13,896 bases of DNA from an uncultured Collinsella sp. (lineage in GTDB: Bacteria; Actinomycetota; Coriobacteriia; Coriobacteriales; Coriobacteriaceae): NCBI GenBank assembly GCA_902465105.1, contig CABQLM010000053.1, positions 1-13,896 on the forward strand, read 5' to 3'. The notes under the pieces are model-generated. The model ran no database searches, was not told the origin of the DNA, and saw nothing but the letters and a program-made list of their open reading frames with translations. Numbering within the stretch: the first letter of the stretch is position 1; every line of letters starts with the position of its first letter. Below are positions 6,389 through 12,941 of this stretch, piece after piece. A program made the translations under genes and the position numbers.

Positions 6389-7177
6389 TTACATTTCTCC
6401 ACCTTGGAGCGAACACCAAGCACCTTGGGCATCCGTGGTGAGAATCACCGGACCGTCATTGGTGATGGCGACGGTGTTCTCATAGTGTGCAGCAGGCAGA
6501 TGGTCGTTGGTGGTGACAATCCAACCGTCGGAGCCCGTGCTCACATGATTGGATCCCATCGTGACCATGGGCTCGATGGCAATGACCATACCGGCCTGGA
6601 GGCGAACGCCCCTCCCCTTCTTTCCATAGTTAGGAACGTTGGGGTCCTCGTGCATCACGCGGCCAATGCCATGGCCCACATAGTCACGAAGCACACCGTA
6701 ACCATGAGACTCGGCGAGGGACTGAACGGCATACCCGACGTCCCCGATATGGTTACCGGGAACGGCCTGCTCGATAGCAGCCTTAAGGCAGTCGCGCGTA
6801 ACCTCGCACAGCGCCTGCACCTCGGGCGTGGGCGTACCGACAAAAAACGTCCAGGCGTTATCGCCGACCCAGCCGTCGACAACAGCTCCCGTGTCGATGG
6901 AGATGATGTCGCCATCGCGCAGGATCATGTCGGGGTTGGGAATACCATGAACCACGGCATCGTTGATCGATGCGCAAATGGTTCCAGGGAACCCACCATA
7001 GCCCTTAAAGGCAGGGGTGCCGCCATGCATGCGGATAATCTGCTCGGCAAGCTGATCGAGTTCAAAGGTCGAAACGCCGGGGCGCGCCATGGCTCCAACG
7101 TGGCGGAGCGCCATCTTAGATAGCGCTCCTGCCTTCTTCATCTGCTCAATTTGCGTTGCAGACTTGATCTTGATCAT
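6389..7177 (-). CDS. map: Methionine aminopeptidase, type I
   Basis: 262-residue type I enzyme that removes the initiator Met from nascent proteins. The five dimetal ligands are all present and spaced as in E. coli MetAP: Asp95 and Asp106 (SIDTGAVVDGWVGDNAW), His169 (VGHGIGRVMHE), Glu202 (AIEPM) and Glu233 (HYENT). The substrate-contacting His77 is in NDAVVHGIPN. There is no N-terminal zinc-finger extension. The ATG overlaps the adk stop by 4 bp (ATGA), implying translational coupling. The adk-map-infA order inside the ribosomal cluster is typical of Gram-positive bacteria and places N-terminal processing next to ribosome synthesis. Confidence 0.98.
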   Translation of the reverse strand: MIKIKSATQIEQMKKAGALSKMALRHVGAMARPGVSTFELDQLAEQIIRMHGGTPAFKGYGGFPGTICASINDAVVHGIPNPDMILRDGDIISIDTGAVVDGWVGDNAWTFFVGTPTPEVQALCEVTRDCLKAAIEQAVPGNHIGDVGYAVQSLAESHGYGVLRDYVGHGIGRVMHEDPNVPNYGKKGRGVRLQAGMVIAIEPMVTMGSNHVSTGSDGWIVTTNDHLPAAHYENTVAITNDGPVILTTDAQGAWCSLQGGEM

Positions 7178-7800
7178 AGACCGAGAGCCTCTTTGACATC
7201 CTGGTACACGGTCTCGCGGGGCTGATCGCCGTTAACCGACTTGAGCAGACCCTGACCGCGATAGTAGTCAACGAGCGGGCTCGTGGACTTCTCGTACACA
7301 TCAAGACGATTCTTGATGGTCTCGGGTTTATCGTCGTCGCGCTGGTACATCTCGCCACCGCACGTGGGGCAGGTAGCATCGGCTGCAGTGCCGGTGTAAC
7401 CGCAGGCACGGCAAGTGCGACGAGAAGACAGGCGGTCGATGATGACTTCGGGAGCAACGTCGACCAGAAGAGCGCAATCAATCTCACGGCCCATGGCAGA
7501 AAGCTCGGAATCGAGCGTCACGGCCTGAGCAGTGTTGCGCGGGAAACCGTCAAGGATAAAGCCCTGCTGGGCGTCATCGGCGGCAAGGCGCTCTTTGACA
7601 AGGTCGATCACGAGCTGGTCGGGAACAAGCTCGCCAGCGTCCATGTACTTCTTAGCCTGGATACCGAGCTCAGTGCCGCCCTTGACGGCAGCACGAAGCA
7701 GGTCGCCCGTGGAAATGTGAGCGACGCCAAACTCGGCGACGAGCTCCTGTGCAACGGTGCCCTTACCGGCACCGGGAGCTCCGAGCAATACGAGGTTCAT
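7174..7800 (-). CDS. adk: Adenylate kinase (zinc-binding LID)
   Basis: 208-residue adenylate kinase, catalysing ATP + AMP to 2 ADP. The P-loop GAPGAGKGT is at 7-15, the AMP-binding part has STGDLLRAAV (30-39), and GFILDGFPRNTAQA (80-93) is the signature. The long LID domain carries Cys130, Cys133, Cys144 and Cys147 (TCRACGY and TCPTCGGEM), a structural zinc site seen in many Gram-positive enzymes. The ATG at 7800 is chosen over an in-frame TTG at 7806 because AGGAGGA lies six bases before the ATG and MNLVLLGAPG is the normal N-terminus. It lies 18 bp after secY and overlaps map by 4 bp. Confidence 0.98.
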   Translation of the reverse strand: MNLVLLGAPGAGKGTVAQELVAEFGVAHISTGDLLRAAVKGGTELGIQAKKYMDAGELVPDQLVIDLVKERLAADDAQQGFILDGFPRNTAQAVTLDSELSAMGREIDCALLVDVAPEVIIDRLSSRRTCRACGYTGTAADATCPTCGGEMYQRDDDKPETIKNRLDVYEKSTSPLVDYYRGQGLLKSVNGDQPRETVYQDVKEALGL

Positions 7801-7818
7801 GAGCAATCCTCCTCTAGC

Positions 7819-9105
7819 CTATTTAAAGAATCCATCGTAATCATACATCTTGATCTGGCCTTCGAGCTTGTCGACTGTGTCAAGCACGACGCCGACCATG
7901 ATGAGGATGGACGTGCCACCAAAGGCCTGGATCAGCTGGTTACCCGTAAAGGAGAAGATGATCGAAGGCACGATGGCGATGAGCGCCAAGAAGACTGCGC
8001 TGGGAAGCGTGATCTTATCGAGCGCGTTCTTGATGTAGGCCGCGGTAGCCCTGCCCGGACGAACGCCCGGGATAAAGCCACCCTGCTTCTTGAGGTTGTC
8101 GGCCGTGTCATCGGGGTTGAACACCATGGAGGTGTAGAAGTATGCGAAGAACACGATCAGGACAACGTTAAGAATCCAGTTGAGCCAACCACGGGAAAGG
8201 GCGGAGGCAACAGCCTGAATCCAGCCGACGCCGGGGAAGAACACGGCAATCTGAGCCGGGAAGTACAGCAGTGCCGAAGCAAAGATGATCGGAATGACAC
8301 CGGCGGTGTTGACCTTGATGGGCAGATAGGTGGTCTGGCCGCCCATCATGCGACGGCCTACGACGCGCTTGGCGTAGGAGACCGGAATGCGGCGCTGGCC
8401 GCGCTCAAGGAAAACGATCAGCGGGATGACCAGCAGGATAATGGCGCAGATGATCACCATGGTGATAATGCTGCCGGCGTTACCCTCAGCGCTGGAGAAA
8501 ATCGCCTGCGGCAGACCGGCCATGATGTTCGCAAAGATAATCAGCGACATGCCATTGCCGATACCGCGCTGGGTGATGAGCTCGCCAATCCACATGATCA
8601 GCATTGCACCCGCAGTAAGCGTACCCACGACCATGAGATCGAAGATGATCTCGGGAGCATCGGCGCCAGTGAAGCTGATGCCAAAGCTCTTGAACAGGAA
8701 GAGGTAACCCACGGAGTTGAGGATAGCCAGAGCCAAGGTAAGGTAACGCGAATACTGCGTAATCTTGGTCTGACCGACCTCGCCCTCACGGGCGAGCTCA
8801 TGCAGAGAAGGCACAACGGCCTGGAGCATCTGGAGGATAATCGAGCTCGTGATGTAGGGCATAATGCCCAGGGAGAACACCGAAACGTAGCTCAGCGCAC
8901 CGCCAGAGAAAAGATTCAGGAGGGCCATAGCACCTGCAGCGACCGAGTTTTGCTCGGTCGAGAAAAGGCCCAGCATCCCCTGGAAGGGAATGCCGGGCAC
9001 AGGAACGTGCGCACCGATGCGGTACACGACGAGCATAGCTATGGTAAAAAGAATCTTTTCGCGCAGTTCTTTGATGCGGAAAGCATTCTTAAGACCATTT
9101 AGCAC
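7819..9105 (-). CDS. secY: Protein translocase subunit SecY
   Basis: 428-residue core of the SecYEG channel in the cytoplasmic membrane, through which secreted and membrane proteins pass. The N-terminus [19 protein letters not shown] leads into the first membrane helix, then the plug region ([10 protein letters not shown]). About ten hydrophobic segments follow, with the conserved cytosolic loops [15 protein letters not shown] and [14 protein letters not shown], and [10 protein letters not shown] before the last helices. The start is GTG at 9105, lying inside the end of rplO (7-bp overlap), with only a weak upstream AAAGG. Translation is therefore probably coupled to rplO. No secE or secG is in the window. 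Confidence 0.98.
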   Translation of the reverse strand: MLNGLKNAFRIKELREKILFTIAMLVVYRIGAHVPVPGIPFQGMLGLFSTEQNSVAAGAMALLNLFSGGALSYVSVFSLGIMPYITSSIILQMLQAVVPSLHELAREGEVGQTKITQYSRYLTLALAILNSVGYLFLFKSFGISFTGADAPEIIFDLMVVGTLTAGAMLIMWIGELITQRGIGNGMSLIIFANIMAGLPQAIFSSAEGNAGSIITMVIICAIILLVIPLIVFLERGQRRIPVSYAKRVVGRRMMGGQTTYLPIKVNTAGVIPIIFASALLYFPAQIAVFFPGVGWIQAVASALSRGWLNWILNVVLIVFFAYFYTSMVFNPDDTADNLKKQGGFIPGVRPGRATAAYIKNALDKITLPSAVFLALIAIVPSIIFSFTGNQLIQAFGGTSILIMVGVVLDTVDKLEGQIKMYDYDGFFK

Positions 9106-9548
9106 GGCAGCTCGACCTTTCCGCCGGCGGCCTCGATCTTGGCCTGCGCGGAAGCGCTGACCTTGTCGACCTTGACCGTGAACTTCTTGGTGAGCTCACC
9201 ATTGCCGAGCACCTTGACGGGCTCGAACTCGCTCTTGGTGATGCGAGCGGCCTTAAGAGCGGCACCGTCGATCACAGCGCCGTCCTCGAATTTGCGCTCG
9301 AGACGCTCAACGTTAACAGCGGTGTACTCGATACGACGGGGGTTGCGGAAGCCCGGAAGCTTGGGCAGGCGCATAGCCAGCGGAGTCTGGCCACCCTCGA
9401 AGCCGGCACCCTTGGTGCCGCCAGAGCGAGAACCCTGGCCCTTCTGACCGCGGCCAGAAGTGGTACCGTGACCCGAAGAATTGCCACGGCCAACGCGCTT
9501 GCGGTTCTTGGTGGAACCGGGCGCGGGAGTAAGATCGTGAAGCTGCAT
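9099..9548 (-). CDS. rplO: 50S ribosomal protein L15
   Basis: 149-residue L15, a late-assembly 50S protein. It starts [20 protein letters not shown] and has the Gly/Arg-rich loop [20 protein letters not shown] typical of the family. The next segment is [19 protein letters not shown]. The C-terminal domain ends [14 protein letters not shown]. The ATG is three bases after the rpmD stop, and its GAGGAG ribosome binding site overlaps the rpmD end. The last codons overlap the secY start. The L30-L15-SecY order is the canonical spc order. Confidence 0.98.
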   Translation of the reverse strand: MQLHDLTPAPGSTKNRKRVGRGNSSGHGTTSGRGQKGQGSRSGGTKGAGFEGGQTPLAMRLPKLPGFRNPRRIEYTAVNVERLERKFEDGAVIDGAALKAARITKSEFEPVKVLGNGELTKKFTVKVDKVSASAQAKIEAAGGKVELPC

Positions 9549-9551
9549 TTG

Positions 9552-9734
9552 CTACTCCTCTACAATCTCGACAAGGTGCTTGACCTTGAAGATCATGCCG
9601 CGGACGGACTCGTTGTCAGCAATCTCGCGAACCTCGCGGATCCTGTGGAGACCGAGGGCACGGACAGTACGGACCTGGTCCTGCTTGCAACCGTTGGTGC
9701 TGCGGACCTGCTTGATCTTGATGGTGTCAGCCAT
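9552..9734 (-). CDS. rpmD: 50S ribosomal protein L30
   Basis: 60-residue bacterial L30. The KIKQVRSTNGCKQDQVRTVR segment followed by ALGLHRIREVREIADNESVR matches the family pattern of a strand, a helix starting near 'Q..T...LGL', and a second strand. It ends MIFKVKHLVEIVEE. The length is standard for bacteria. The start lies two bases after the rpsE stop, and the downstream rplO begins three bases after its own stop, so S5-L30-L15 form a tightly coupled block. Confidence 0.97.
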   Translation of the reverse strand: MADTIKIKQVRSTNGCKQDQVRTVRALGLHRIREVREIADNESVRGMIFKVKHLVEIVEE

Positions 9735-9736
9735 GC

Positions 9737-10261
9737 TTAGTTCTCCTTACCGACGAACATCTCGGAGACCGTCAGGCCACGGCGAGCCGCGACGTCCTCA
9801 GGGCTAGAGAGCTCCTTGAGGCCCTCGACGGCAGCCTTGATGATGTTGAGGCCGTTGTCGGTACCGAGGGACTTGGACAGGACGTTCTTGATGCCAGCAA
9901 GCTCAAAGAGGGGACGCACAGCGCCGCCGGCGATAACGCCGGTACCCTCGACAGCGGGCTTGATGATGATGCGGCCGGCACCAAAGTGACCGAGAACCTC
10001 GTGCGGAATGGTGCCCTCTTCGGTCACCGGCACGTGGAACATGTTCTTCTTGGCATCGAGAGACGCCTTGGAGATGGCCATGGGCACCTCAGCGGACTTG
10101 CCCATGCCAACGCCAACGTTGCCCTTACCGTCGCCAACGACGACGAGAGCGACGAGGCTCATGCGACGGCCGCCCTTGACGGTCTTCGACACGCGGTTGA
10201 TGTAAACGACGCGCTCCTCGAACTCGGAGGCCTCGCGCTGCTGCTTCTGATTACGAGCCAT
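9737..10261 (-). CDS. rpsE: 30S ribosomal protein S5
   Basis: 174-residue S5, which with S4 lines the mRNA entry site and affects fidelity. The N-terminal double-stranded RNA-binding domain includes [20 protein letters not shown] and [20 protein letters not shown]. The C-terminal domain includes [20 protein letters not shown] and [18 protein letters not shown]. The length is normal. The ATG has GGAGGT about eight bases upstream. It lies 14 bp after rplR and 2 bp before rpmD. Confidence 0.98.
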   Translation of the reverse strand: MARNQKQQREASEFEERVVYINRVSKTVKGGRRMSLVALVVVGDGKGNVGVGMGKSAEVPMAISKASLDAKKNMFHVPVTEEGTIPHEVLGHFGAGRIIIKPAVEGTGVIAGGAVRPLFELAGIKNVLSKSLGTDNGLNIIKAAVEGLKELSSPEDVAARRGLTVSEMFVGKEN

Positions 10262-10275
10262 GTGCTACATACCTC

Positions 10276-10644
10276 CTAGAACTCGAGACCGGCGGCACGA
10301 GCACCGTCGGCGAGGGCCTTGACGCGGCCATGGTAGATACGGCCACCACGATCGAAAGCGACCTTGGTGATGCCGGCCTCGATGGCACGCTTGCCAACGA
10401 GCTGACCGACCTTCTCCGCAGCCTCCTTGTTCGAGGTGTGGGTGCCCTTGAACTCGGCCTCGAGGGTCGAGGCAGAGACGAGCGTCAGGCTGGAGCCCTT
10501 GCTGTCGTCGATGATCTGGGCATAGATGTTGGCGTTGGTACGGGTCACGCGAAGACGCGGACGCTCGGCAGTACCCGAGACCTTACCGCGAACACGACGC
10601 TGACGACGCTTGAGGCCTTCCAGCTTCGCCTTATGCTTGTTCAT
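10276..10644 (-). CDS. rplR: 50S ribosomal protein L18
   Basis: 122-residue L18, which binds 5S rRNA together with L5 in the central protuberance. The basic N-terminus [20 protein letters not shown] is followed by [20 protein letters not shown]. Then come the helix segment [20 protein letters not shown] and the ending [20 protein letters not shown] plus AAGLEF. The ATG has AGGAG upstream. It is separated from rplF by a 75-bp gap with a strong hairpin, in contrast to the short gap to rpsE. Confidence 0.98.
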   Translation of the reverse strand: MNKHKAKLEGLKRRQRRVRGKVSGTAERPRLRVTRTNANIYAQIIDDSKGSSLTLVSASTLEAEFKGTHTSNKEAAEKVGQLVGKRAIEAGITKVAFDRGGRIYHGRVKALADGARAAGLEF

Positions 10645-10672
10645 ACGTAAACTCCTAAAAAGGTTGATCTTG

Positions 10673-10694
10673 CCAGCACCTAACGGGGTGCTGG
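10673..10694 (-). other. Intercistronic hairpin between rplF and rplR
   Basis: CCAGCACC (10673-10680) and GGTGCTGG (10687-10694) form a perfect 8-bp GC-rich stem with a 6-nt loop. No T run follows on either strand, so it is not a convincing terminator. It may slow 3' decay, mark an RNase processing site or modulate coupling between rplF and rplR. The structure is visible; the role is unknown. Confidence 0.55.
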
Positions 10695-10719
10695 TCTTAT
10701 GCGAGTAAGTCGATTACGA

Positions 10720-11256
10720 CTACTTGGCGGCCTTACCCAGCTTGCGGCGGATGTGCTCGCCAACATAGTGGATACCCTTGCCCTTGTAAGGCTCGGGAGG
10801 ACGATGGCCGCGAATCTCAGCGGCGATCTGGCCGACCTGCTGCTTGTTGATACCCTTGACGTTCACGTGGGTGTTGTCGGGAACCTCGAAGGTGATGCCC
10901 TCGGGAGCCTCGACGATCACGGGGTGCGAGAAGCCCAGGGAGAACTCGAGGTTCTTGCCCTTCTGCTGCACGCGGTAACCGACGCCGGCGAGCTCGAGCT
11001 TCTTCTCGAAGCCCTCGGAAACGCCAACAACCATGTTGTGGATGAGGGCGCGGGTGAGGCCGTGGCGGGCACGGGTCTCACGCTCGTCGTCGGGACGGGA
11101 AACGGTGAGGACGTTGTCCTCGACGTTGATAGCGAGCTTCTCATAGACATCGAGCTCGAGCTGGCCCTTGGGGCCCTTGACGACAACGTTGTTGCCGTTG
11201 ACTGCCACTTCGACTCCGGCGGGAATCTGGACAGGCTTATTACCGATACGAGACAC
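10720..11256 (-). CDS. rplF: 50S ribosomal protein L6 (GTG start)
   Basis: 178-residue L6, located near the factor-binding site of 50S beside the sarcin-ricin loop. It begins [20 protein letters not shown] and has two tandem alpha/beta L6 repeats. The C-terminal repeat carries [20 protein letters not shown] and [19 protein letters not shown], the family signature. The GTG start at 11256 gives the universal 'SRIG' N-terminus and is preceded by AAAGGAGAT. It lies 33 bp after rpsH and 75 bp before rplR. Confidence 0.98.
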   Translation of the reverse strand: MSRIGNKPVQIPAGVEVAVNGNNVVVKGPKGQLELDVYEKLAINVEDNVLTVSRPDDERETRARHGLTRALIHNMVVGVSEGFEKKLELAGVGYRVQQKGKNLEFSLGFSHPVIVEAPEGITFEVPDNTHVNVKGINKQQVGQIAAEIRGHRPPEPYKGKGIHYVGEHIRRKLGKAAK

Positions 11257-11289
11257 GGTGATCTCCTTTCCTTCTACCTACCGACCGAA

Positions 11290-11688
11290 TTACCAGACGT
11301 AAGCGATGATCTCGCCGCCGACGTTGTGCTTGCGAGCATCGCGGTCGGTCATGACGCCATGGCTGGTGGAAATAATGGCGGTACCAAGGCCACCGCGGAC
11401 GCGGGGCATGTCGGCAACGCCGGTGTACTTACGCAGGCCCGGCTTGGAAATGCGGCGGATGCCGTTGATGACCTTAGCCTTCTTGGGACCATACTTAAGC
11501 GTGATGTGCAGAGTCTTCTGGGGAACGGTGTCCTCGACATCGTAGCCCTCGATGTAGCCCTCCTCGTGCAGAACACGAGCGATCTCGACGAGCTTCTTGC
11601 TGCTCGGCATGGAGACCGTGGCCTTGTTCACAGAGTTAGCGTTACGGATGCGCGTAAGCATATCTGCGATCGGGTCTGTAAGGTTCAT
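11290..11688 (-). CDS. rpsH: 30S ribosomal protein S8
   Basis: 132-residue S8, a primary binder of the central 16S rRNA domain. It begins [20 protein letters not shown]. The C-terminal part has [20 protein letters not shown] and [20 protein letters not shown], the RNA-binding surface, ending IIAYVW. The ATG at 11688 has AAGGAGA upstream. In E. coli, S8 is the spc-operon autoregulator that binds mRNA near the rplE start. Whether that applies here is open because the operon head is rearranged. It follows rpsN after a long 119-bp gap. Confidence 0.98.
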   Translation of the reverse strand: MNLTDPIADMLTRIRNANSVNKATVSMPSSKKLVEIARVLHEEGYIEGYDVEDTVPQKTLHITLKYGPKKAKVINGIRRISKPGLRKYTGVADMPRVRGGLGTAIISTSHGVMTDRDARKHNVGGEIIAYVW

Positions 11689-11807
11689 ACAGATTCTCCT
11701 TCGTTCTTGATGAACACGTGCTCTTGGTTCTTCGCCGCCCTTAACGGCAAAGCCTAACTAGCGCGTTTTCCCTGTTCCAAACGGATGCTTGAAACGCTGG
11801 TAGTGAC
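11689..11807 (-). other. 119-bp rpsN-rpsH intercistronic region with a stem-loop
   Basis: On the minus strand GCGTTT (11792-11797) can pair with AAACGC (11763-11768). A second 6-bp inverted repeat (CTGGTA 11797-11802 / TACCAG 11809-11814) straddles the rpsN stop. There is no ORF of note and no T run. Gaps of this length are unusual between S14 and S8 genes; an mRNA regulatory or processing role is possible but unproven. Confidence 0.35.
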
Positions 11808-11993
11808 TTACCAGCTGGCCTTCTTAACGCCGGGAAGCTCGCCCTTGAGTGCAAGCTCACGGAAGCAGACACGGCACAGGCCGAACTTGCGGTACACAGA
11901 GTGCGGACGGCCGCAGCGCTGGCAGCGCGTGTACTCACGAGTAGAGAACTTCTGCTTGCGATTGCACTTGACGATCATCGATGTCTTAGCCAC
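11808..11993 (-). CDS. rpsN: 30S ribosomal protein S14, zinc-binding type (type Z)
   Basis: 61-residue S14 of the short C+ type found in Gram-positives and actinobacteria. The zinc ribbon uses Cys24, Cys27, Cys40 and Cys43 ([20 protein letters not shown]). The protein starts [16 protein letters not shown] and ends [11 protein letters not shown], typical for 30S head S14. The start codon is GTG at 11993, preceded by GAGGAGGAT. The position between L5 and S8 is canonical. A zinc-independent paralogue may exist elsewhere, as in many actinobacteria, but none is in this window. Confidence 0.97.
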   Translation of the reverse strand: MAKTSMIVKCNRKQKFSTREYTRCQRCGRPHSVYRKFGLCRVCFRELALKGELPGVKKASW

Positions 11994-12027
11994 TTATATC
12001 CTCCTCACATAGAGTATTGTTCGCCCC

Positions 12028-12057
12028 AAGCGCCGCCCCCTTGTGGGAACGGCGCTT
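12028..12057 (-). other. Intercistronic hairpin between rplE and rpsN
   Basis: AAGCGCCG (12028-12035) and CGGCGCTT (12050-12057) form a perfect 8-bp stem, with CCC/GGG able to extend pairing inside the 14-nt loop. It lies in the 79-bp gap after rplE. On the minus strand it is followed by GGGGCGAACAA, not a T run, so it is unlikely to end transcription. It may influence decay or set the L5:S14 ratio. Confidence 0.5.
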
Positions 12058-12072
12058 ATAGGGCAGGTGAAC

Positions 12073-12630
12073 CTATTTCTTGAACGGGAAACCGAAGGCG
12101 TCCAGAAGGGCCTTGGCCTCCTCATCGGTGTTGGCGGTGGTCACGAAAGTGATGTCCATACCACGCTGGTGATCGACGGAGTCAAAGTCGATCTCGGGGA
12201 AGATGAGCTGCTCGGTAACGCCCATGGAGAAGTTACCACGGCCGTCGAAGCTCTTGGCGGAGATGCCGCGGAAGTCGCGGATACGGGGGATCGCAACGGA
12301 GGTCAGACGATCAAAGAACTCCCACATACGGTCGCCACGCAGGGTAACCTTGCAGCCGATCGGCATACCGGCGCGCAGGCGGAAGGTAGCGATGGACTTG
12401 CGGGCACGGGTAATCATCGGCTGCTGGCCGGTGATGGCGCGCAGGTCGCGCACGGCACCGTCGATGGCCTTGGAATCGGTAGCGGCCTCGCCGACACCCA
12501 TGTTCACGACGATCTTCTCAAACTTGGGGATCATCATGACGTTCTCGTACTGGAACTTTTCCTGAAGCTGCTGCTTGACCTCGTTGTTGTACTTGGTCTT
12601 CAGACGCGGCACATACTTCTCTTCTGCCAT
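12073..12630 (-). CDS. rplE: 50S ribosomal protein L5
   Basis: 185-residue L5, which binds 5S rRNA and contacts the P-site tRNA in the central protuberance. It has the opening [20 protein letters not shown] and the signature [15 protein letters not shown]. Also present are [40 protein letters not shown] and the end [15 protein letters not shown]. The ATG at 12630 has AAGGAG seven bases upstream. It is the first ribosomal gene of the cluster here: rplX and rplN, normally immediately upstream, are absent, and the next upstream gene is xdhC-like. A promoter-like sequence lies about 130 nt upstream. Confidence 0.98.
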   Translation of the reverse strand: MAEEKYVPRLKTKYNNEVKQQLQEKFQYENVMMIPKFEKIVVNMGVGEAATDSKAIDGAVRDLRAITGQQPMITRARKSIATFRLRAGMPIGCKVTLRGDRMWEFFDRLTSVAIPRIRDFRGISAKSFDGRGNFSMGVTEQLIFPEIDFDSVDHQRGMDITFVTTANTDEEAKALLDAFGFPFKK

Positions 12631-12767
12631 TGTTCACTCCTTCTTGGGGTTTTAAGCACGGGGCGTGGCCACGATGGGTTGTCCTCGTGCCTCCTGGCTG
12701 CATCCGCGCCGCTCATGGCATTTCGCGGTTTGGACTCGACACAGCAGGAGCCGACAAAACAATCGGT

Positions 12768-12796
12768 ACTATACGCGCATTGGGAGCGTATTTCCA
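12768..12796 (-). promoter_or_regulatory. rplE: Candidate promoter for the rplE-led operon
   Basis: On the minus strand TGGAAA (12791-12796) and TATAGT (12768-12773) are 17 bp apart, matching consensus at four and five of six bases. Transcription would start near 12761 and give a leader of about 130 nt before rplE. The leader contains an internal AGGAGG (12690-12695) beside a stem (TCGTG/CACGA, 12670-12674 with 12685-12689). With the xdhC terminator upstream, some promoter is needed in this gap, which supports the call. Confidence 0.5.
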
Positions 12797-12857
12797 GAAA
12801 AACCTCGTCTGCCTGCACAACTCCACAACTCCCCCGCACAAACTGATCCCAAAAAGC
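12797..12857. other. Gap between the palindrome and the rplE promoter: nothing recognised
   Basis: The full xdhC-rplE gap runs 12631-12941 (311 bp) and holds no supported gene. Besides the palindrome, promoter candidate and leader, this remaining segment has short open frames on both strands without ribosome binding sites or recognisable protein motifs. CCGCACAAACTG (12834-12845) looks like a degenerate copy of the end of the neighbouring palindrome arm (complement of CAGTTGCGG with two extra bases). Confidence 0.4.
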
Positions 12858-12924
12858 AGTTGCGGTGAAATAGTTCCTGGCTGACCGCCCGTCAGGCTTA
12901 TCTAGGAACTATTTCACCGCAACT
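12851..12924 (-). terminator. 67-bp palindrome with T run: xdhC terminator or palindromic repeat element
   Basis: Perfect 21-bp arms lie at 12858-12878 and 12904-12924 (left arm begins AGTTGCGGTG; right arm ends CACCGCAACT). The 25-nt interior holds its own small hairpin, CTGAC (12881-12885) / GTCAG (12891-12895). On the minus strand the outer stem is followed after two bases by TTTTT (A run 12851-12855), 17 bp past the xdhC stop, so it can act as an intrinsic terminator. The arms are much longer and more AT-rich than the other terminators here, so it may be a dispersed palindromic (REP/MITE-like) unit used as a terminator. Confidence 0.7.
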
Positions 12925-12941
12925 CATATATGGGGATGCGA

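Noticed and set aside
6060..6485. Plus-strand open frame opposite infA and the map-infA gap
   Set aside because: It is antisense to infA and the end of map, with no recognisable domain.
7717..9102. Plus-strand 461-codon open frame opposite secY
   Set aside because: It is an antisense shadow of secY. The translation is rich in Asp, His and Asn with no recognisable motif, while the minus strand encodes an unmistakable SecY.
10699..11757. Plus-strand 352-codon open frame opposite rplF and rpsH
   Set aside because: It spans two clear ribosomal genes and their gap on the other strand; its Leu/Val/Asp-rich translation is typical of antisense reading of high-GC genes.
12028..12057. rplE-rpsN hairpin as a transcription terminator
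   Set aside because: No T run follows on the minus strand, and ending transcription here would cut off the rest of an essential operon.
12600..12839. Minus-strand short frame in the xdhC-rplE gap, considered as rplX or a leader peptide
   Set aside because: Its translation has no L24 KOW-type sequence, no ribosome binding site precedes the ATG choices, and it runs out of frame into rplE.
12043..12846. Plus-strand 267-codon open frame opposite rplE and its leader
   Set aside because: It is antisense to rplE, has no family resemblance, and its 3' part merely crosses the intergenic gap.
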